Below are positions 1-5,593 of a stretch of DNA of 5,593 bases, piece after piece (the stretch's first letter is position 1; each line of letters opens with the position of its first letter). Origin of the DNA: Pseudomonadota bacterium (GTDB lineage: Bacteria; Pseudomonadota; Alphaproteobacteria; Acetobacterales; Acetobacteraceae); the NCBI GenBank assembly GCA_021828605.1, contig JAJZEG010000183.1, positions 1-5,593 on the forward strand, given 5' to 3'. The notes under the pieces were generated by a model. It was not told where the DNA came from, searched no databases, and worked only from the letters and a program-made list of their open reading frames with translations. Made by a program: the position numbers and the translations under genes.

Positions 1-337
1 GCTGCATCTGCCGATATTGGTCGCGTTGAACAATCAGTCCTTTGGCAAACCCGATGCAGGGGTCGACATGATTTTCGATTTCCCCAGCCTGATCGCGCAT
101 GCCGCAGCAACCCGTCCGCTCACCGCAGGCACCATCATCGGCTCGGGCACCATCTCCAACCGCGATCCCAGTGGGACCATCGGCTATGCCTGCCTTGCCG
201 AATTGCGCGCCGTCGAGGTGATCAAAACTGGAACCGCGCAAACCAGGTTCCTCACCACCGGCGATAGCGTGCGCATCGAAATGCGCAGCGCCACCGGGCA
301 ATCGATTTTCGGTGCGATTGAACAAAGCGTCGCTTGA
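1..337 (+). CDS. Fumarylacetoacetate hydrolase (FAH) family protein, C-terminal fragment (5' end outside window)
   Basis: The reading frame is open from base 2 to the TGA at 335-337 and gives 111 residues, so the beginning lies left of the window. The TTG at 17-19 is internal, because the residues before it (LHLPI) also fit the family. The fragment carries the typical C-terminal half of the FAH fold: FDFPSLIAHAA, then GTIIGSGTISNRDP, then a CLAELRAVE stretch, a GD-V-IEM segment and the terminal SIFGAIEQSV. This matches the bacterial FAH group of roughly 330 residues, so about one third of the protein is present. Family members are metal-dependent hydrolases or related enzymes that cleave C-C bonds in 3-oxo or 2-oxo acids, as in tyrosine and aromatic catabolism. 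The metal-binding acidic residues lie in the missing part, so the true substrate cannot be judged. A DMT transporter gene follows 66 bases downstream on the same strand. Confidence 0.88.
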   Translation, partial: LHLPILVALNNQSFGKPDAGVDMIFDFPSLIAHAAATRPLTAGTIIGSGTISNRDPSGTIGYACLAELRAVEVIKTGTAQTRFLTTGDSVRIEMRSATGQSIFGAIEQSVA

Positions 338-403
338 CGCAGGCGATCACGCAATCTAACCAAGCCATCCCCGAACGGCTTAACCACGAATGCACCTCAT
401 CTG

Positions 404-1303
404 ATGTCTGCTTTTCTATTCTTGGTCGTCGTCATCGTCTGGGGTCTGACCTGGTTTGCGATCCATTTGCAACTCGGCGCAACCCCGGACGTTGTCTCGA
501 TCTTCTGGCGCTTCGCCAGCGCCTCGATCCTGTTATGGGCGTTCATGCTCGCCAGCCGCGCCTATCGACGCGTCTCCTGGCGTAATCATCTCGGCTACGG
601 CGCTCTCGGCCTGTGCCTATTTTCGGTCAATTTCCTCTTTCTCTACGCCGCAGGCCGCCATATTTCGAGCGGCTTGGAATCGGTGGTGTTCAGCCTCGCG
701 ACCGTGCTCAACGTGTTCAACCAATTCATTTTCCGCCGCATCCGCCCCAGTGCCCGGGTGCTTGCCGGTGCCGCCCTTGGTTCGCTCGGCGTTGCGTTGC
801 TGTTCGCCGATCAACTCACCGGGCCGAGCCTCGATGCCATCGGCATTCTGCTGGCACTCGGCGGCACTTATTGTTTTTCGCTGGGTAATCTACTCTCGAC
901 CCGGATGACCGCTGACGGCACCAGCCTCGCCAATGTCATGGTCCGGGCGATGAGTTGGGGCACCGCCTTTCTGGCCGCGCTAACGATCCTGTCGGGCGAT
1001 CATTTCGCCATCAGCACCGGCGAGCTCTATCTCGGCGGCCTCGCTTACCTCGCGATATTCGGCACCATTATCGGCTTCTTTGCTTATTTAACTCTGGTTG
1101 CCCGGATCGGCGCCTCACGCGCCGCCTATGTCACCGTGATCACCCCGGTCGTCGCTTTGACCGTGTCCACCTTCTTCGAATTTTATCACTGGAGCGGCCT
1201 CGCGGTCCCGGCGACGATTTTAATTCTTCTTGGCAATCTGATCATTTTTCTACCCGCGCGGCTCTGGCAGTTTGGTCGGCGGCGGGTAGAAGCGCAGCAG
1301 TAA
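404..1303 (+). CDS. EamA/DMT-superfamily inner-membrane transporter
   Basis: This 299-residue protein is almost wholly hydrophobic. About ten membrane segments can be read, near residues 3-21, 29-52, 62-84, 89-110, 117-135, 144-165, 176-196, 207-232, 238-259 and 264-284, which is the usual two-times-five-helix EamA layout and length. Family hallmarks are WGLTWFAI in helix 1, the proline plus FWRFA arginine of helix 2 (Arg36), and the VITPVVAL...FFEF motif of helix 9 with its conserved glutamate (Glu259). Such proteins export or import small metabolites such as amino acids, but the substrate cannot be read from sequence. ATG 404 is the only ATG in frame after the preceding stop. No purine-rich ribosome binding site is visible before it, so translation may depend on coupling to the upstream FAH-family gene, which is in the same frame. 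The basic tail (GRRR) suggests a cytoplasmic C-terminus. Its last 54 bases overlap the end of the convergent ampG gene. Confidence 0.92.
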   Translation: MSAFLFLVVVIVWGLTWFAIHLQLGATPDVVSIFWRFASASILLWAFMLASRAYRRVSWRNHLGYGALGLCLFSVNFLFLYAAGRHISSGLESVVFSLATVLNVFNQFIFRRIRPSARVLAGAALGSLGVALLFADQLTGPSLDAIGILLALGGTYCFSLGNLLSTRMTADGTSLANVMVRAMSWGTAFLAALTILSGDHFAISTGELYLGGLAYLAIFGTIIGFFAYLTLVARIGASRAAYVTVITPVVALTVSTFFEFYHWSGLAVPATILILLGNLIIFLPARLWQFGRRRVEAQQ

Positions 1304-2521
1304 CAGCATCAGCGCCATTGCTGGCAACGCCGAGAGAATGGTGAATTCATAAAACCGAATCCAGCCCAGATCATGGGCAATCACCCCTGATGCCCCGCCC
1401 ACCGTGCGCAGCGCCAAGGCTGCCGCCGAGGATAGCAGCGCATATTGCGTCGCGGTATAATGCCGGTCGCACAAGCTCGATAAATAACTTAAAAACGCGG
1501 CCCCGGCGATGCCTTCGGCAAATGATTCGGTCACGCTGGTGATCAGCAATATATGCGGGAAATGCGGATAAAGCCCTAAGAGCGGATACATCACCAAGGC
1601 CAAGGTTTGAAAAGCGCCAGCCGCCAGCAAAGCCCGGCCAATGCCCATCCGCGCCACCGCCGCCCCGCCCAAGGCAGTGCCCGCCAACACTGCGGCAAGG
1701 GCAGGGATGCCGGTCGCGATGGCGATGGCGGCCCGATTAAACCCCAAATGAGTGTAATAGGGTGCTAACATTACGCCCGCGAGCGCATCGCCCAAATAAA
1801 ACAGAATCACAAAACTCAAAATCAACGCCGCCCCAGGCCGGGTCAAAAACTGGGTCAGCGGGTCGATCACGGCTGCGCGAAACTGCGCGCTAACCGACCG
1901 CGCCGCAACCTCACTTGGCGGTGCCGGTTCGCGGGCCAGTAAGGTCGCGATCACCCCGATGAGCTGCACCGGCACCATCAATAATAACGCCCCGTGCCAA
2001 CCAATGCTGGCCGACAGCGCAATAACACCGGCTCCTGAAATGAGCATCGCGGCGCGATAACCCCAAACATAACCGGCAATCGCCGAACCCATGGCGGGCA
2101 GAGGAAAAAACTCGATGCGCCAAGCATCAATCATAATATCCTGACTGGCGGAGCAGAACGCCACCAGCGCACCGAGCACCAAGGTGGCTACCAAATCATG
2201 GCCCGGATGACTAACGGCAAGGCCGAAAATCGATGCGGCGAGGCAGAGTTGCGCAATCAGTAACCAGCCGCGCCGCCGCCCCAGTGCGCGAAACGGCGGT
2301 GGCGCACGAAAATGATCAAGTGCAGGGGCCCAAAGGAACTTTAGCGAATAGGCAATGCCCAAATTCGCCGTAAGACCAATTTCGGCAAGCGGCAAATGCG
2401 CCCGCGTCAGCCATAATCTGAGAGTAAAGCCCGACAAAGCCAGCGGCAGGCCGGAGGAAAAACCGAGCAGCGTGATCAGCGCGATATCGCCCCGCCGCCA
2501 AAAAATGCTTCGTGTTATCAC
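1250..2521 (-). CDS. ampG: AmpG-family muropeptide permease (MFS transporter)
   Basis: This 423-residue major facilitator protein shows the AmpG signatures in order: GFSSGLP at 20-26, SLKFLWAPALD at 59-69, GRRRGW at 81-86, SASQDIMIDAWRIE at 124-137, GYVWGYRAAMLISGAG at 150-165, and near the C-terminus SYLSSLCDRHYTATQYALL from 345. AmpG imports GlcNAc-anhydroMurNAc peptides released during peptidoglycan turnover across the inner membrane. The cytosolic recycling pathway then uses them, and in bacteria with inducible AmpC they also signal beta-lactamase induction. No ampC, ampD or ampR gene is in the window. Length fits the single-domain AmpG type. The start is GTG at 2521-2519; an in-frame TAG at 2533-2531 excludes anything further upstream. 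The ribosome binding site is poor: an AGG lies only about 3 bases before the GTG. The gene lies 41 bases after the ilvA stop on the same strand, so it is probably the last gene of that operon. Its 3' end overlaps the DMT transporter gene. Confidence 0.93.
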   Translation of the reverse strand: MITRSIFWRRGDIALITLLGFSSGLPLALSGFTLRLWLTRAHLPLAEIGLTANLGIAYSLKFLWAPALDHFRAPPPFRALGRRRGWLLIAQLCLAASIFGLAVSHPGHDLVATLVLGALVAFCSASQDIMIDAWRIEFFPLPAMGSAIAGYVWGYRAAMLISGAGVIALSASIGWHGALLLMVPVQLIGVIATLLAREPAPPSEVAARSVSAQFRAAVIDPLTQFLTRPGAALILSFVILFYLGDALAGVMLAPYYTHLGFNRAAIAIATGIPALAAVLAGTALGGAAVARMGIGRALLAAGAFQTLALVMYPLLGLYPHFPHILLITSVTESFAEGIAGAAFLSYLSSLCDRHYTATQYALLSSAAALALRTVGGASGVIAHDLGWIRFYEFTILSALPAMALMLLLLRFYPPPTKLPEPRG

Positions 2522-2562
2522 GCACCTACTCTAGTTTTGTGGAACGCCAAACGACAAAGCCC

Positions 2563-3795
2563 TCACATCCGCTTGACCGTGTAAACCTGTTGCAAGGCCT
2601 CGGCGATGGCGTTGCCATGGGCGGCGTCGCGCGCTTCAACCATAATTTCCAGCGTGGCCGCCTGCACCGTCGGCGAGGCAAACAGCCGCTGATGGACCAC
2701 TTCCAAAATATTACCGCCTTGTGCGCTGATCCGCGTCGCGATGTCAGCCAGCACGCCGGGGCGATCCGGGATTTCCATCAACACCCGCAGCAACCGGCCA
2801 TCGCGCAGCAAGTTGCGTAACAACGTGTTAGCTAAAATCCGCGAGTCAATATTACCTCCGCAAATCGGCAGAGCAATGCGCTTGCCCCTGAACCGCTCGG
2901 GGAAGCATAACACCGCCGCCAGGCCGGCGGCTCCTGCTCCCTCGGCGACCAGTTTGGCTTCCTCGACGAGCATCGCAATCGCCTGCTCGACGATCGCTTC
3001 AGGGACCACCAAAATCTCGGTTTGATGCTCACGCAAAATCGCCAGCGGCAGGCTGCCAATATCGCGCACTGCAATACCCTCGGCAATCGTCGCCCCGCCA
3101 ACGCTCACCTGCTGACCCGCAAGGACCTGCGCAAATCCGGCATAGGTTTCAACTTCAACGCCCAAAACTTGCAGCTGCGGCGCACGGGCACGGGCGGCAA
3201 TGGTGCAGCCCGCCACGAACCCGCCGCCACCCGTCGGCACGATCAACATATCAAGGTCGGGTTGATCGGCAATAATTTCGAGCGCGACGGTTGCTTGTCC
3301 GGCAATAATCGCCCGATCATTATAGGGATGAATGAACACCAACCCTTCGCGCGCCGCGAGGGCGAAAGCGTGATCCGAGGCCTCGGCAAGGGTCTCGCCA
3401 TGCAACACCACCTCAGCGCCCCAGGCACGGGTGCGCATGATTTTGGTGGTTGGCGTGAAGCGCGGCATCACAATCGTCGCGGCAATCCCGGCCAGGCTCG
3501 CATGGCGCGCCACAGCCTGGGCATGGTTACCCGCCGACATCGCAATCACCCCGCAAGCCCGCTCAGCTTGGGTCAGTAGCGCAATCCGATTGGCCGCACC
3601 GCGTTCCTTGAACGCGCCGATTGCCTGGAGGTTCTCAAGCTTCAGATAAATCTCGGCGCCCGTCGCGCGTGACAGCGCATCAGAGCGCACCAAAGGCGTG
3701 CGCAGCACCGTAAGCGCGATGCGCTGGGTCGCGGCATCGATCTCGGCGAGGCTGGGCGGCTCACTCGGCATCGGCCGGGGCGAAAGGTCAGCCAC
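2563..3795 (-). CDS. ilvA: Threonine ammonia-lyase (threonine dehydratase), PLP-dependent, with one C-terminal ACT domain
   Basis: The enzyme deaminates L-threonine to 2-oxobutanoate and ammonia using pyridoxal phosphate, which supplies isoleucine synthesis or threonine breakdown. The 410 residues show the fold-type II PLP core: the PLP lysine is Lys63 in [15 protein letters not shown] at 87-93 holds the cofactor-contacting Asn90, the glycine-rich phosphate loop TGGGGF is at 188-193, [10 protein letters not shown] is at 285-294 and CGGNID at 312-317. Residues from about 335 to the end form one ACT domain ([11 protein letters not shown], then [11 protein letters not shown]), a likely amino-acid-binding regulatory module. 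This is the medium form of about 400 residues. E. coli IlvA is longer, with a double ACT-like region, and TdcB lacks ACT, so biosynthetic and catabolic roles cannot be separated here and the symbol is provisional. Serine dehydratase activity is also possible. The start is taken as GTG 3795-3793, overlapping the greA stop by 8 bases. An in-frame ATG at codon 9 (3771-3769) is an alternative. Neither has a strong ribosome binding site, which suggests translational coupling to greA. Confidence 0.93.
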   Translation of the reverse strand: MADLSPRPMPSEPPSLAEIDAATQRIALTVLRTPLVRSDALSRATGAEIYLKLENLQAIGAFKERGAANRIALLTQAERACGVIAMSAGNHAQAVARHASLAGIAATIVMPRFTPTTKIMRTRAWGAEVVLHGETLAEASDHAFALAAREGLVFIHPYNDRAIIAGQATVALEIIADQPDLDMLIVPTGGGGFVAGCTIAARARAPQLQVLGVEVETYAGFAQVLAGQQVSVGGATIAEGIAVRDIGSLPLAILREHQTEILVVPEAIVEQAIAMLVEEAKLVAEGAGAAGLAAVLCFPERFRGKRIALPICGGNIDSRILANTLLRNLLRDGRLLRVLMEIPDRPGVLADIATRISAQGGNILEVVHQRLFASPTVQAATLEIMVEARDAAHGNAIAEALQQVYTVKRM

Positions 3796-4264
3796 CGAAG
3801 CGGATCGTCAAAATTTCATACGACCGATCACCCCCAGGTGCCGGCACTGAAACCGTATCGCCGGTCTTTTTACCAATCAGCGCCTTAGCGAGAGGGGCGG
3901 TGATCGATAACCGGCCCGATTTGATATCGGCCTCATACAAGCCCACGAGCTGATAAGTCACTTCACGATCCGCCTCTTCGTCAAAGAGGGTGACAAACGC
4001 CCCAAATTTGACGCTATCGCCGGAAAGCGCACTAATATCAATGATTTCAGCCGTCGAAATCACCTCCTCCAGCTCAGCGATTCGGCCTTCGATAAACGAT
4101 TGCCGCTCCCGCGCCGCGTGATATTCGGCGTTTTCCGACAAATCCCCATGGCTGCGCGCCTCGGCGATCGCCCGGATGATCGCCGGTCGTTCTTCGGATT
4201 TGAGCTGCCGCAACTCGGTTTCAAGCTGCTGTAGGCCGGGGCCGGTCATCGGAAATCTTTGCAC
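3788..4264 (-). CDS. greA: Transcription elongation factor GreA
   Basis: GreA binds the secondary channel of RNA polymerase and stimulates cleavage of the 3' end of backtracked RNA, rescuing stalled complexes. The 158-residue length is standard. The N-terminal coiled coil spans about residues 8-75 and carries the tip motif [13 protein letters not shown], with the acidic pair Asp41 and Glu44 that coordinates the catalytic magnesium. [11 protein letters not shown] follows at 56-66. The C-terminal FKBP-like domain runs from about 82 to the end, with [42 protein letters not shown] and a PGG turn. All expected key residues are present. The start is GTG 4264-4262: it gives MQRFPMT, which aligns with the usual GreA opening M-x-x-x-P-M-T, and it has a well-spaced ribosome binding site. 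The ATG at codon 6 would remove conserved residues. The gene follows carB after 105 bases, a common alphaproteobacterial order, and overlaps the downstream threonine ammonia-lyase gene by 8 bases. Confidence 0.98.
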   Translation of the reverse strand: MQRFPMTGPGLQQLETELRQLKSEERPAIIRAIAEARSHGDLSENAEYHAARERQSFIEGRIAELEEVISTAEIIDISALSGDSVKFGAFVTLFDEEADREVTYQLVGLYEADIKSGRLSITAPLAKALIGKKTGDTVSVPAPGGDRSYEILTIRFGG

Positions 4265-4270
4265 GTCATA

Positions 4271-4275
4271 TCCTT
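4271..4275 (-). promoter_or_regulatory. Ribosome binding site of greA
   Basis: On the minus strand, AAGGA stands 6 bases before the GTG at 4264-4262. This is a good Shine-Dalgarno match at ideal spacing and supports GTG as the greA start over the internal ATG at codon 6. It is the clearest ribosome binding site in the window. Confidence 0.75.
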
Positions 4276-4279
4276 AACG

Positions 4280-4305
4280 CTTGCCGGATCTTATGATCTG
4301 GCGAG
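4280..4305. repeat. Short inverted repeat (hairpin) just upstream of the greA ribosome binding site
   Basis: Two 11-base arms, 4280-4290 and 4295-4305, flank the 4-base loop TTAT. Read as plus-strand RNA, all 11 positions pair, two of them as G-U wobbles (4286 with 4299, 4282 with 4303). Read as minus-strand RNA, the sense of greA, these two become A-C mismatches and 9 Watson-Crick pairs remain. The hairpin sits in the 105-base carB-greA gap and ends 4 bases before the greA ribosome binding site. No T-run follows on the minus strand, so it is not a typical intrinsic terminator. It could be a leader structure affecting greA translation, an mRNA processing site, a protein-binding palindrome, or chance. 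The inverted repeat is directly visible; any function is inference. Confidence 0.5.
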
Positions 4306-4369
4306 AGGTTGGCGGTTGGCAACAAGGCAAGGTTTCACGCCGGGGCGGTGCGAGAAGCGCCGCGGACGA

Positions 4370-5593
4370 TCAAAGAGAGGAACGAAAATACGACTGAAGT
4401 GGCGCAACATCAAGCGTGCCCGCTGCGAGCGCCGAAATGGCGTGCGAAGCGGCCCGCGCACCGGCGATGGTGGTGAAGTGCGGCACGCCATGGGTGAGCG
4501 CTGAGCGGCGAATATCGAAACTATCCGCAACGGTCTGCGCGCCCGAGGCGGTATTGATCACCAGGTCAATCTCGCCTGATCGGATCGCATCCACGCAATG
4601 CGGACGCCCCTCCAGCACTTTGTTCACCGCCTCCGCTGCGATTCCGGCACCGGCCAGATGCCCCGCCGTCCCGCGCGTCGCGCGGAGTGAAAAGCCCATC
4701 TCGATAAAGCGGCGCGCTATCGGCACAATGGCCGACTTATCCGCGTCCCGCACCGAGAGAAACACCGTACCCGCCTGCGGCAATTTCACTCCGGCCCCCA
4801 GTTGCGCTTTGGCGAAAGCGCGGGCGAAACTCGCATCCAGCCCCATCACTTCGCCGGTGGATTTCATTTCCGGCCCAAGCAACACATCGACCCCGGCGAA
4901 ACGCGCGAACGGGAACACCGCTTCCTTCACCGCGACATGGCTGCGCATCAAGCTGGCATCAAGCTCAAAACTGGCGAGCGTCTCACCCGCCATCACCCGC
5001 GCGCCAATTTTAGCAACCGCAACCCCGGTCGCCTTGGCCACAAACGGCACGGTGCGCGAGGCGCGCGGATTAACCTCCAGCACATACACATTATCGCCGC
5101 CCGCCTGATCCCGCTGGATAGCGAACTGCACATTCATCAGCCCAATCACGTTGAGCGCCTTGGCCATCGCTTCGGTCTGGGCGCGCAATTCATCGATAAT
5201 CGCGGGCGAGAGCGAATAAGGCGGCAGTGAGCAAGCACTATCGCCGGAATGAATTCCCGCCTCCTCAATATGCTCCATCACCCCCGCGACATAAACCGAT
5301 GCGCCATCGGCGATACAATCGACATCAACCTCAATCGCATCATTCAAATAGCGGTCGATCAGCACCGGGTTTGCGCCGGAAACCACCACCGCTTCGCGCA
5401 TATATCGGCGCAAATTGGCCAAATCATAAACAATTTCCATCGCCCGACCGCCCAGCACATAGCTCGGTCGGATCACCACCGGAAACCCGATGCGCCCGAC
5501 AATCGCCTCGGCCTCTTCCGCTGAGCGCGCAATCCCATTCTCGGGCTGACTCAACCAAAGCTGATGCAGCAAGGCTTGAAACCGCTCACGATC
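4370..5593 (-). CDS. carB: Carbamoyl-phosphate synthase large subunit, C-terminal part (5' end outside window)
   Basis: CarB makes carbamoyl phosphate from bicarbonate, two ATP and glutamine-derived ammonia, working with the small subunit CarA. The product feeds pyrimidine and arginine synthesis. The frame runs open from the right window edge ([11 protein letters not shown]) to TGA 4372-4370, giving 407 codons, against roughly 1,080 for the whole protein. The fragment starts in the second ATP-grasp unit: [21 protein letters not shown], then [29 protein letters not shown], and [22 protein letters not shown] with the metal-binding Glu and Asn. MKSTGEVMG follows. The last 130 or so residues form the methylglyoxal-synthase-like allosteric domain ([40 protein letters not shown]), which in enterobacterial CarB binds effectors such as UMP, IMP and ornithine. 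No start codon is in the window; a TTG near 5572 is internal, since homology continues upstream of it. greA follows after 105 bases on the same strand. Confidence 0.98.
   Translation of the reverse strand, partial: DRERFQALLHQLWLSQPENGIARSAEEAEAIVGRIGFPVVIRPSYVLGGRAMEIVYDLANLRRYMREAVVVSGANPVLIDRYLNDAIEVDVDCIADGASVYVAGVMEHIEEAGIHSGDSACSLPPYSLSPAIIDELRAQTEAMAKALNVIGLMNVQFAIQRDQAGGDNVYVLEVNPRASRTVPFVAKATGVAVAKIGARVMAGETLASFELDASLMRSHVAVKEAVFPFARFAGVDVLLGPEMKSTGEVMGLDASFARAFAKAQLGAGVKLPQAGTVFLSVRDADKSAIVPIARRFIEMGFSLRATRGTAGHLAGAGIAAEAVNKVLEGRPHCVDAIRSGEIDLVINTASGAQTVADSFDIRRSALTHGVPHFTTIAGARAASHAISALAAGTLDVAPLQSYFRSSL

Noticed and set aside
50..69. Possible loss of function in the threonine ammonia-lyase because the classic TGSFK motif reads IGAFK
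   Set aside because: The PLP lysine is intact and alanine before FK is a common variant in this family, notably the AFKERGA form in Alphaproteobacteria. The other cofactor motifs are complete. Coordinates here are residue numbers of that protein.
362..381. Small hairpin (AAGCC / GGCTT, 10-base loop) after the FAH-family gene, as a possible terminator
   Set aside because: The stem is only 5 pairs, the loop is long and no T-run follows. It could easily arise by chance, and the downstream gene may be cotranscribed.
955..1344. A 129-codon frame overlapping the transporter gene in another plus-strand frame
   Set aside because: It is Arg/Pro/His-rich with no family features, and the overlapped frame has a clear EamA membrane pattern.
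2525..2556. Promoter-like pair TTGTCG - 18 bases - TAGAGT upstream of ampG on the minus strand
   Set aside because: Each box matches the sigma-70 consensus at only 4 of 6 positions, and the -10 box would lie 6 bases from the GTG, forcing a leaderless mRNA. This is too weak to call.
3022..3579. A 185-codon open frame on the plus strand opposite the threonine ammonia-lyase gene
   Set aside because: It is antisense to the conserved PLP core, is rich in Arg, His, Asn and Gly with no motif or membrane pattern, and has no plausible ribosome binding site. It is a shadow frame.
4416..5108. A 230-codon open frame on the plus strand opposite carB
   Set aside because: It lies entirely antisense to clear carB coding sequence, has no recognisable domain, and its composition (rich in Ala, Ser, Thr, Pro, Arg) is what a reverse-complement shadow of GC-rich coding DNA looks like.

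Overview
The window looks like ordinary core chromosome from a moderately GC-rich Alphaproteobacterium. The grounds are a carB-greA gene pair typical of that class, alphaproteobacterial-looking GreA, CarB and AmpG sequences, and GC/AT-balanced codon use. An Acetobacteraceae/Rhodospirillales affiliation is possible, but that is a guess from sequence flavour only. Nearly every base is coding. I see no tRNA, rRNA, CRISPR array, insertion sequence, integrase or phage gene.

Left part, plus strand (1-1303): the 3' end of a fumarylacetoacetate hydrolase (FAH) family gene is cut by the window edge. After 66 bases comes a complete ten-helix EamA/DMT-type inner-membrane transporter. The two may be cotranscribed.

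Right part, minus strand (1250-5593), read from the right edge leftwards: the C-terminal part of carB (carbamoyl-phosphate synthase large subunit, cut by the window edge), a 105-base gap with a small hairpin and a clear ribosome binding site, greA (transcript-cleavage elongation factor), a one-ACT-domain threonine ammonia-lyase whose start overlaps the greA stop by 8 bases, a 41-base gap, and an AmpG-family muropeptide permease. The spacing suggests one transcription unit carB-greA-ilvA-ampG, or greA-ilvA-ampG from a separate promoter. All three minus-strand genes whose start is visible appear to use GTG.

The two groups converge, and the last 54 bases of the DMT transporter and ampG genes overlap tail to tail, leaving no room for a conventional intergenic terminator. 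The genes do not form an obvious single pathway: pyrimidine/arginine precursor synthesis (carB), transcription fidelity (greA), isoleucine precursor synthesis or threonine catabolism (ilvA) and cell-wall recycling (ampG). I found no convincing sign of a new biological system. The points worth a second look are architectural: the convergent overlap, the greA leader hairpin, the overlapping starts, and ampG placed behind ilvA.
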